A DNA stretch of 64,000 nt, taken from Apiotrichum sp. Y4204. Lineage: Eukaryota; Basidiomycota; Tremellomycetes; Trichosporonales; Trichosporonaceae. The notes under the pieces are model-generated. The model saw only the letters and a program-made list of their open reading frames with translations, ran no database searches and was not told where the DNA came from. Location of the stretch: positions 62,001 to 126,000 of the forward strand of contig JAMYHL010000077.1 of NCBI GenBank assembly GCA_025531455.1, written 5' to 3'. Shown here one piece after another: positions 55,698-64,000 of this stretch (position 1 is its first letter; each line of letters opens with the position of its first letter). Both the position numbers and the translations under genes were made by a program.

Positions 55698-56200
55698 GCC
55701 TTGGGAACCGGGGCTACGCCAGAGACCAGGGCGTGGTGTGTGGGGGATTGGACGAGGGCGAGGAGGGCGAAGCGAAGCGGAAATGAGAAACAAGGACAAG
55801 TCCAAAGAAGTCGTCCAGAAGGTTGAAATTTCAGGATTTTCTGCGCAGAGTGTGGATTTTGAACACCCGCAAGGAACCGGAAAAGCCCTTTCGGCAGGGA
55901 GTGTCCTCCACTCGGGTGGCAACAACAACGCCAGCAGTGGTGAGCAAGAATGAGAGCTCCAAGTAAGTAGAAATGCGAAGCATGCATGTCAGCTGTTAGA
56001 CGTCAGTCTTTCCGGTCAGTAATTGCGCCCTGCTCGCGATCCCTTGCCCCCTGCTCGCCGTCATCACACCCGGCGCCCCCAGGACCTGCCGGGATCAAAC
56101 CCCGGTCAATCGCGTGACTCGGCCCGGCCGAAAAGTTGGGAGGTTGGAGGGAAAGTTGACGACATTGTTGTTGTTTTTGGCATTATATCGATCAACCACC
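55698..56200. other. Divergent spacer TRM5 / GNAT-MYND gene
   Basis: Promoters of both genes. No motif recognised beyond purine-rich sequence on the TRM5 side. Confidence 0.5.
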
Positions 56201-57846
56201 ATGGCCGCCGCGGAGGAGGTCATCACGAGCGTCAAGGCGTTAGCGGTAGAGGAGGACGCCTCGTCGGACGAGGAGGTCGTGGCGGCGGGCGGGGAGGGCG
56301 CGGCTGGTGCAGCCAAGAAGAAGAAGAAAAAGAAGAAGGCAAAGAAGAAGAAGGTGAGCGAGAATGAAGCGCGTCGGTAAGAAGCAAGGATGCGCGTTTC
56401 CTCACGGCCGGCAGCTTGAGGATACTTTATTGACAAGGCTTCCTCACGATTCATGGGCTAACAACAGCGCGTGGCCATTGGCAGCGTGCCTCCGGAGCGG
56501 GTGGCCACACTTGACGAGACTCCCGAGGAGACAGCGCGGTGGGAGGCCGAGATGCAGCGCCCCACTGTCTCGCTCGACCTGTGGGCGCTGCTTAATGAGC
56601 GGGTGAGTGGCGAGAATGGCGGTGGTGGGTGGTCGAGCGGCTCGTACTGACAAGAAGGAACGCCCGAAACTCAACATCCTCCGCACACCGGCATGTGCTT
56701 CCCAGGCGCTGGAGACGCCGCGCCTTCGTCTCCGCCAAGTCGAGATGGGGGACACGACCGCGATCAGGCGAATTAAGATGGAGCCCGTCGTGCAGAAGAC
56801 GCAACTGTGAGTCATGGAGTTAGAGGCGCTTCCCGTTCCGCGTTCTCAGGTTCAGCTGCTCCTAGTAGATTCGTCGGTCGACATTAGCTCACAGTAGGTA
56901 CGGAGCACCGTCTGCCTCGGACATCAAGGACGCGTTCCAGCGGAGATACATTGCCAGCAGGTGAGTGTTGTGCTAAAAGACGAGGAGATACAGCCTGCGT
57001 TATCACTTCTCTAGGTGTCCCCAGAGGGCACACCACTATACTCCCTGCTGACTTCAGCATTCCTCGCCTTACGCGCCAGGGCGCGTGGCGCGACGACTTC
57101 ATCTTTGCAATCACGGCCAAGGAGGGCTCAGGCATCCAGGTTGGTCCCGCGGGCACGATCCGCATTGCCAACCGGATCACCTCTACTGACGGCTACTTGG
57201 GTGAGTGCTAGGTGATGCCGGATTCCCTCACCTGGTCTAACAATCAGGGAACATTGCTCTGTCGATCGAGACCGCGGCCGACCATGACCACTCGCACTGC
57301 GGTGGCGATGGCCATTCGCATGCCGACCCCGATCCTGCCCTCTCACCTCAACCAGGCGGGGTGTGGGTGCACCCGAGCTATGGACAGTGCGAGCACGCCG
57401 GGCTGGTCGGCAAGCTCTTCTACGAGCTGCACCCTCAGCTGTGGGGGCAGGGCATTGCGTCCGAGGCCTTTGCCGAGGTGCTCCGCTTTGCGATCGAGGA
57501 AGTCGGATGTGTCACCGTGTCTGCAGACCCGACGGCGGGCAACGACGCGAGTATCCGGATGTGCGAGAAGTTCGGGCTGGTATTCAGCCACGAGAGCACG
57601 GCGAACGCGTTCGGCAAGCCCCAGCTCTTCCACACCATCACGCGCGACCAGTGGTTCCGCCGCTTCCGCCCGGAGTTGGCGCCTGGCGACGGGCCATGGG
57701 CTGGAAAGGAGACGTGCCGCTGGTGCACAGACTTTCGCACGCGCCCCGCCGTCGTGTGTAAGTGCGGCTGGGCAAAGTATTGCTCGCGCGAGTGCCAGCG
57801 CGCCGACTGGCTCGTTCGCGGCGGTCACCAGACCGAGTGCAAGTAG
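56201..57846 (+). CDS. GNAT acetyltransferase fused to a MYND zinc finger
   Basis: Starts MAAAEEVITSVKALAVEEDA, followed by a long Lys run (nuclear/nucleolar type). After several introns a RimJ/RimL-type GNAT domain appears: LETPRLRLRQVEMGDTTAIR, YGAPSASDIKDAFQRRYIAS, then WVHPSYGQCEHAGLVGKLFY and the acetyl-CoA loop LWGQGIASEAFAEVLRFAIE, ending NDASIRMCEKFGLVF. A His/Asp insert (ADHDHSHCGGDGHSHADPD) lies before motif A. The C-terminus is a MYND finger: CRWCTDF, VVCKCGWAKYCSRECQRADW, GGHQTEC, all metal ligands present. Substrate unknown; MYND fingers bind protein partners. The exact exon joins near 56370-56460 and 56860-56960 are less certain. Confidence 0.85.
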
Positions 57847-58415
57847 GTCGAGGGATATGCACTTGGGATTTGAGCATGATGTGTGTATGTGCCACTGATC
57901 GTCATTCGTCGCGGACCACCCTCTCTGACCGGTTTCACCAGCCTTGCTCTGGTCAAGCAAAGCGGCAGCTATGAGCCGATGACTGATCTAACACTGCCCC
58001 TGTTCAGACCACATAATGTGGCTCCGGGAAAATGGTCAACCATGTGAACATCTCTGAGGTAATCTGACCGGTCAACAGTCAAATCAGGCGCATGTAAACG
58101 CCCGACTCTCCAGACTGGCTCCCGCTGTCATTCCTCCCTTTCTGCGTTGTGTGATGTGTCGGGAAGAGACATGGGGATATTAAACTTGTCGCAGGGCAAC
58201 ACCCATGTGACCGCCGGGGCTGTACGCCCGATAATGACTGCTGCGACTCTAGAACATGACAGAAGGATAACGGACTGGGAAGGCTGGGATCAGGAGGGGT
58301 AAGTCATGTAGGAAGTGCACATGGCACGATCCATAGGCAGGGGATAACTCCACAGTATCAATAGCAATGACCTATCTCTCACCACCTCTACTCCCACTCC
58401 GACACTACGCAAACA
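57847..58415. other. Intergenic
   Basis: No gene seen. Promoter of the following small gene. Confidence 0.5.
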
Positions 58416-59101
58416 ATGTCCATCGAACCCCGCCAATACCTGTACGGCCCAATCGACCACAGGCACTACATCCCCAATATCAACGGGCTCAACGCCACAC
58501 ACGAGCTGCTGCGCTGCCTCCTCCGCCAGTCGTCGTGTTTCCTCCCTCTGAGCAATTACGGCGAGGGCGACCCGTTGGCGCCAGTGGGCGTCATCCTCCG
58601 CTCTCCCTCCGACGGGTGAGTCAGCCCCAACCTAGTGACCTAAATAAAGCACATTAACACAACAGTAAACCCCACGCAGTCACTTTCCCCGGACGCGATG
58701 GCCCCACAGCACGTGCGGCCGGCGAGCTCGTCGCGCTCCTCGTCGTCCTCGCGCAGCGTGCTGGCGCGGTGAATAACGGAAAGGCGCGGTGCGGTGTCGC
58801 CGAGGACTTGTGGGACGATGTGGGTACAGTACAAGTTGCTTCCTTGTTTTCCTGTAGGAAACTGCCTGACGCCCAGATAGTCCTCCGCCTCGTTGGGACG
58901 GGTGATTTGTATGCCCCCGGGCCGCTGTTCCCCCGACGTGGACAGTCACGGATCCCGGACCCCGAGTTCCCTTTGCCGTGGTCGGTGGCTGTCGATACGG
59001 TGGCTGTCGTCGAGTACTGGTATGCCGTGTGGAAGCGGATCGAGCTCCTGGAGACTCAGGGAGAATCAGCTGAGGGAGCTGAGAAGTCCAAGGCTTTGTA
59101 A
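58416..59101 (+). CDS. Unknown 211-residue protein
   Basis: Two exons (58416-58615, 58666-59101) joined at GG|T to read PSDGKPHAVTFPGRDG. Starts MSIEPRQYLYGPIDHRHYIP. It looks like a compact soluble protein: LNATHELLRCLLRQSSCFLP, AAGELVALLVVLAQRAG, PDAQIVLRLVGTGDLYAPG, WSVAVDTVAVVEYWYAVWKR. A possible intron at about 58819-58856 is rejected because splicing it causes an early stop. No signal peptide, membrane segment or known domain. Short, fast-evolving, tail to tail with LOS1. Confidence 0.7.
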
Positions 59102-59408
59102 GACGACGTTATCGATGCAGAGGTCATCCGCGCAGTGAGAGAAGAATCATGATAAACCGTCAGAATGCAACATCGCACGCAATTCAGTGTAAATCGATCA
59201 GGGCGTTAACTATAGTACGCGTATACCCGCGATGCATAATGTATTTGGAAATGGCGACATGGCTGCGGACTATAAACATTGCAGCGCAGCAGTGCAGCAT
59301 GAGCGTGATGTGATGTGGGACTCGTATGATGATGATTGCGGGAGATCGGATGAAGGAGAGAAACACAGGGATGGCGCCTCTAGGCGGATTCTACTGGCGA
59401 GTCGGGTT
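59102..59408. other. Convergent 3' spacer
   Basis: 3' flanks of the small gene and LOS1. An open frame on + starts here and runs opposite LOS1; it is taken as an antisense shadow. Confidence 0.5.
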
Positions 59409-62400
59409 CTACTGGCGTGGACGGACAGTCTTGATAAAGTCCACAAACGTCTTGCGGAAGTCGCGCGACTGCTGCGTGCGCAGGCTCTGCACAAGTTGCG
59501 CGGCAATCTCAGGCGTCGTGAGCTTTGGAAGGAGCTCGTTGGACAGGAAATCAATACCCTCCTGGCCACGGGCCGAAACCATGTTGCGAATCAACATGGC
59601 AATCTCGTACATGACCGGCTGGCCAGACTTAATGGGGAACTCGGAGGACAGCGGCACTTCGAAGGCAGTCGGGATGAGGCGCTGGTAGACAAAGGTCTCA
59701 TAACCAGGGAGCGCCTGTTCCGCACGTTGAGCCTTGGTGATCGCGTGCTGGTTCGTGGGCTGCGCAAGGCCACTTGCCACTTTCTGGCTCATCTCGGACA
59801 TGGCCGAGTCGGCAAACACGTTGGGCTCATTCGCCGCCGCGGCCGAGGTGCCCCACGCAATGATCGACTTTGCGAAGAAGCTCCAGGCAAGGCGCTGAGA
59901 GGGCGGATCCCGCGAGTTCTGGGCGAGCTCGAGGAGGGCGGAAAGAACGTTTTCGAACTCGGGCTTGTTGCGGTCCGTGATGAAGACGGTCTCCAGATTA
60001 GAGTTCATAAGCGTCGTGAAGAAGACGAGGTAGGCCTCCTGGAGACGACGGTGGTTGACGATGTCGTCGGTGCCGTTCGCAGGCTCGCGGAGGACGGCAA
60101 ATATGCGGGAGAGGAGAGGAAGGAGAAGCATGTCCATGGTCTCAAAGGTGTTCTTCTTGAGACGGTGCATGAGAAGGGAGAGGAAGCCAAGGAAGTCGAC
60201 AAGCTCAGTGGGCTGGAACTCGGTCACGACCGCCTCGACGAAGCGAGGCACCAGCTGGGCTATAGTGGAGCCAATGGCCGAGACAAACTGAGAGAACGCA
60301 AAGCGAGCCTGAGAGTTAGTAAACAAAGGGGTCCGCCAACTCACCGAGTCACGAATGATACGCTGGGTCTTCATGACGTCCAGAGCCTCCAGCAGCGCCT
60401 CAGTCATCTGCTTGAATGGCTGCTGATAAGGCTGCGCCTCGATCTGGCTGTCAGACGCAGAGGGGAAGCCCTTGGCAAAGTGGCCGAGAGCGAGCAGGTG
60501 ATGGTGGACGGAAAGAACAGTGAGGAGGTCGGAGGGGTTGCTGCGGTACTGTTCAAGGCCGCTACCAATACCCGCCATAAGCGGGCCGGCAATGGCAGCG
60601 AGCAAGTTCATCTGGTTCGAAGGATCTGAACGAGTGAGATAGACAAGCACGCCTGCCGCCTCGAACAGGTGGAGCTGGTCCTGGAAGTAGCTTTTGGTGT
60701 TGGTCGCTTTAAGGAGGACGTCCTCATCAGGCATCGCCTCGGGAAGAACAGGGTTGATAGTAAGCATGTCCTTGAGGGCGTCAAGGATGATGGGAATCAT
60801 GCTTTGCTCCATTTCGATACGGTAGTCCTTGATGAGGCGAGAGAGGAGGTAGAAGGCGCGGCGACGAACACCTTCGACTGAGTGGTGAATACCACGGCTG
60901 TCGAGAAGCGACTCGAAAATCGGTTGGATGGCTCCGGGCTTGGCCTTCCAGAAGTCGATGTAGCGGACGCTAATCTCGAAGAATAGAAGCTGGACAGCCG
61001 GGTGGGGGTAGGCAGAAAGACCTGAGCTCATACAAAGCGTCAAGAGCTGGCCGAGAGGGGTGAGGGGGAACTGGTCGTATGCGATCTTCTCGAGAGAGGC
61101 ATCCACCTGGTCTAGAGAAGCCATAACAGCGCCTCCAGTAGGCGTCGATTGCCCGCTGCCGCTTGTCCGGGGCTGCTTGCCGGCCTTCGCCAAAAGCTCC
61201 GGGGGAAGCTCCCAGAACGCCGCCTTGGTGTTGCTCTTGGAGATCTCGCCAAAGGTGTGAACAAGATAGGCCGCAAGCTCCGCCTCCTGCCACGACACGG
61301 CCCCGGGACCACGCGCGCTGAGCCGCTCGAGCGTTCCTACGACGATGTTGGCAACAACCTCGGTATGAAGCGACTTTTCAATTGCCGCAATGTTGTCCAT
61401 CGTGCTGCGGAAGCTCTTGCGCATGGCGTAGAAGGCTGCAATCTCCTCATCGGTGTCCATGTCGCCATCGGTGACAAGTTCCCAGTCAACATCCGCTGGC
61501 CACTGGAGCTGACGGACGACCACCTCGAGAACCGAGAGCAGGAATTGACGCTTGTTAGGAGGAAGCGGCTCCGGCTGGCGGGCGGCCTGGGCAGGGGGAC
61601 GGCCGTTGCGAATTGCTACCTGGGGCACAGGCTTGTACTTCTTGAACTAGTCGTCAGTAATCGCTCTCACACCTATGACGTACCGTACGGAGCAGATCGG
61701 AAACGAACTGCGAGATGGCAGTGGGAACCTCGGGATGACGATCGCTGAGGAAGAGAAGGACGAGAGGCATGGCGTTGGAAAGCATCGCATCGGCCTCGTT
61801 GCGGACCGCTATCGGTGCTTCATTATCATCCATGTCGGCAATGGCGATCAGCTCCTCCCCATAGGTGCTCAGTAGTCCGGACAGCTTCGTTCGGAAGGTG
61901 ATTACTTCGTGGTCTTCATTATCCCGCGTCTCCTGTTCGATGGGTGTGATTATTGGCACGAGGTCGAGGATGCCCAACACCTGCAGCTTCTCTGAGGGGT
62001 CCTTCATACCCTTATTGGTGATTGCCATAAGGACCTTGGCTGCACCACCGCGGAGCGTGATAAAGTTGCGCTGCTGGAGCACCTGCTTGTAGAGCTCGAG
62101 GGTTTCAGGAGTGAGTGAGACACCGATATCGATCCAAGCTAATGTTAATAAGAGTATTTCAGGTCTAGCACTCACGAGCCCAAGCTGCAAGTGCACGTAT
62201 GGTGAAGTCTGTTATCTCAAACCACTTGGGATCGCTCGACAGCGGAAGGCCCTTGTTGGCAAGGATTAGCAAGTTCTTGACTGCTAGCCGCTCATCGCCA
62301 GATGCACGGATAGCGTCACGGATCCGTCCATCACGCAGGTTGAGCTGCTTGGCCCATACGAGCGAGCGGCGGGAAAATTCGCGGGTCGTCGCATCGTGGA

Positions 62401-63308
62401 TCTCCTGTGCAATTTCGACGAGGAGATGGAGCACGAGCAGTGGGATGTGGAGATTAGTCGCGCCGTCCTGGGGCACAAGAAGGCTGAGGAAGGTCTGGAG
62501 GAAGGAGGGAATGATATCGGGGTAGGTGGCAGTAAACAGCTGCGCAAGTGTCAAGGCGAGCTTGTTACGAAGGACTATTGTCAGCGGCCATACAGCACCT
62601 AAGACTCACATGCTTGTCCACCTTCGCAGGATCCTTCAACATACTCGGTCTGCACAAAGTCGAGCAGCGCCTTGTACATGGCCTGCTTAGCCTCTGCACT
62701 CATGGAATCCGGCCTGCATTGTTAGAGCCTCGGAAAATAACCTCGGTTGTGGACGGCTTAACTCACTTGTTCGAAAACGCGGCACCGATAACCTGCTGGC
62801 AATACATGCGCGTCGCGGCGTCGAGCTTCTCCTTGCCATCCTTGCCCGTCGCTCCCTCCCTGGGAGCACCAGCTCCCTGGAGATAGAGAGCTAGACAGTC
62901 CTGAGAGTGTTAGCGACAAACGCGAGAAGACCTGCACCGAGATCGCCAGCGCTGATGCACGTGATCGCTGTCGCGTGCAAGACCGGTGACACCGCCACTG
63001 GCATGAAAACGGAGTGAGACAGCAGCAGCAGTGGCGAGAACAAACGAGGGTGAGGTCGTGGTCGACGCTCGAACCGCTTTGGCAAAAAAAAAAAGCGTCT
63101 TCCTCGTACTGCACCAGCTCGACTGCGAGCGCGTGGCGTCTCGTGTGACCAGCGGAATACGCACCTGCCAAGTTTCGTCACATGCCTCTGTTACTTGACG
63201 GAGATAGTCTATCGCCTGTTGCTTGAGCCCGGGGTCTACAGTCGTGTCGGATGCAAACCGAATCGCCTGGGGGATGTTTGCAAGGTGAGGCGAAGTAGGC
63301 TCTGCCAT
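59409..63308 (-). CDS. LOS1: tRNA exportin Los1 (exportin-T)
   Basis: Karyopherin that carries mature tRNA out of the nucleus with Ran-GTP. Starts MAEPTSPHLANIPQAIRFAS; the first exon ends ACDETWQ at 63165 and a 264-nt intron follows (62901-63164). Further blocks: KLDAATRMYCQQVIGAAFSN, ALTLAQLFTATYPDIIPSFL (typical exportin HEAT helix), ITDFTIRALAAWA, QVLQQRNFITLRGGAAKVL, TFGEISKSNTKAAFWELPPE, YPHPAVQLLFFEISVRYIDF and YETFVYQRLIPTAFEVPLSS. The C-terminal part (59409 to about 61640) is nearly one exon. Repeated HEAT-like helices throughout, about 1,050-1,100 residues, the family length. Confidence 0.94.
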
Positions 63309-63950
63309 TGGAATGGGGACCGATGTGTCGAACGGAAGTCCGTTGGTTTTTAGACTTTCAAAGAGAGAGAGTGTGCAACGGATATGAGCCGGTTTTGTCC
63401 TGGCTCTGTTGCTCTCTCGAGGAAACGATGGGCGCGGCGCGATGGGAACGGAGTGCGTTGTGTGAGTGAATGAGATTGCGCCGTGTGGTTTTTTTGTGTT
63501 GCTGCTGCTATTGTTGTTGTTGAAAGCTGAGACTCGAGGTTGTGAGAGCGCACAGAGTGAGGTACCGTCGACGTTCCCAAAAACCAGTCAGCTCTGCTTC
63601 AGATGGGTTTTTTTTGGGCCACCCAGTTCAAGGCCAGAACAATCTGGGACGGACCGGACAAGAGGTGAAGTTACGTAACTAGACACGTGACGAGCACGAT
63701 AAGCATCACCTACTTATTAGTGTCCCTGATTAATCCTGATACACCGGGTTAAACCAGACTTCTTGCCACCCATTACACCCATTATACCCATTACACTGCA
63801 CATTGGCTGATGTGGGGCGGGCGACGCCATTCCTGAGCTGGTCCGCGAGGTGACGGATGAACGATCATCCATCCTGATATCTCTCTCCTTTTCTCTTCCA
63901 TTCCTCCCTCCCCTTGAGCAGAAACAACAACAACAACAACAACAGCCACA
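63309..63950. promoter_or_regulatory. Divergent promoter LOS1 / TMS1-like gene
   Basis: 642 bp between divergent ATGs. ACACGTGA at 63683-63690, TTACGTAA nearby, a pyrimidine-rich block at 63880-63915 and (CAA)6 at 63925-63942 in the leader just before the + strand ATG. Confidence 0.5.
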
Positions 63951-64000
63951 ATGGGAGCCCTCCTCTCCATCCCCCTTCTCTCTGGGGGAGGTGCAATTGC
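63951..64000 (+). CDS. TMS1: Start of a probable TMS1/SERINC membrane protein (partial)
   Basis: Only 16 codons lie in the window: MGALLSIPLLSGGGAI. The MGA-(L/I)-S-(L/I)-P opening followed by a small-residue hydrophobic helix is typical of Tms1/serine-incorporator proteins, which have about ten membrane segments. The ATG follows a CAA-rich leader (AACAGCCACA), a good fungal start context. The identification rests on this short stretch alone. Confidence 0.55.
   Translation, partial: MGALLSIPLLSGGGAI

Noticed and set aside
58819..58856. Second intron in the 58.4-kb gene (GTGGGT ... TGTAG)
   Set aside because: Splicing any GT-AG combination here produces an early stop, while the unspliced frame continues to a good stop at 59099.
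59232..60629. 465-codon open frame on + opposite LOS1
   Set aside because: Although it begins with an ATG, it mirrors exportin codons and has no recognisable protein features; LOS1 is unambiguous on the other strand.

Overview
The window is nuclear DNA from a basidiomycete yeast, most likely a tremellomycete of the Trichosporonales (Trichosporon/Cutaneotrichosporon/Apiotrichum type). The evidence is: GC-rich third codon positions; genes broken by many tiny GT-AG introns, often 32-60 nt, with a CTGAC/CTAAC branch site a few bases before the acceptor; an intron-bearing eukaryotic tRNA; and a secreted protein with the CPL1-like domain known from Cryptococcus. Species was not determined. All gene models below come from reading the DNA; splice sites were chosen to keep the family reading frame.

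Layout. 0-12 kb: a 37-bp gene end, then VMA1 (vacuolar H+-ATPase subunit A), an AIM25-type mitochondrial scramblase-like gene, BUB3 (spindle checkpoint), a BRR6/BRL1 nuclear-envelope gene and ATG18 (autophagy). 11.6-24 kb: a Zn2Cys6 transcription factor with a 2.4-kb upstream spacer, ATM1 (mitochondrial ABC exporter), an AT-hook protein and an uncharacterised mitochondrial membrane protein. 24-33 kb: tRNA-Pro(AGG), RPL29, a homoserine/serine O-acyltransferase of the Cys2/MET2 family, and an orphan intronless gene. 33-35.4 kb is gene-poor and carries a perfect inverted repeat and an A25 tract. 35.4-47.4 kb: a secreted CPL1-like protein, RPS27, LTV1, TIM13, RRP1 and a protein kinase with an interrupted activation segment. 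47.4-51.8 kb is again gene-poor, with one probable surface protein. 51.8-64 kb: RPT1 (proteasome ATPase), TRM5 (tRNA m1G37 methyltransferase), a GNAT-MYND fusion, a small unknown gene, LOS1 (exportin-T) and the first 50 bases of a probable TMS1/SERINC gene.

Functionally this is mostly housekeeping DNA without operon-like organisation. Three themes recur: translation and ribosome assembly (RPL29, RPS27, LTV1, RRP1, TRM5, LOS1, tRNA-Pro), mitochondria (AIM25, ATM1, TIM13, the 22.2-kb gene, probably the acyltransferase and one TRM5 isoform), and vacuole/proteostasis (VMA1, ATG18, RPT1). I found no transposon ORF, CRISPR, phage or biosynthetic cluster, and nothing I would call a new multi-gene system. 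The most unusual items are intron positions (VMA1 at the intein insertion codon; RPT1 directly before the stop), a GNAT-MYND fusion, a CPL1-like secreted protein, an orphan 676-residue protein and a scatter of intergenic TCACGTGA octamers.
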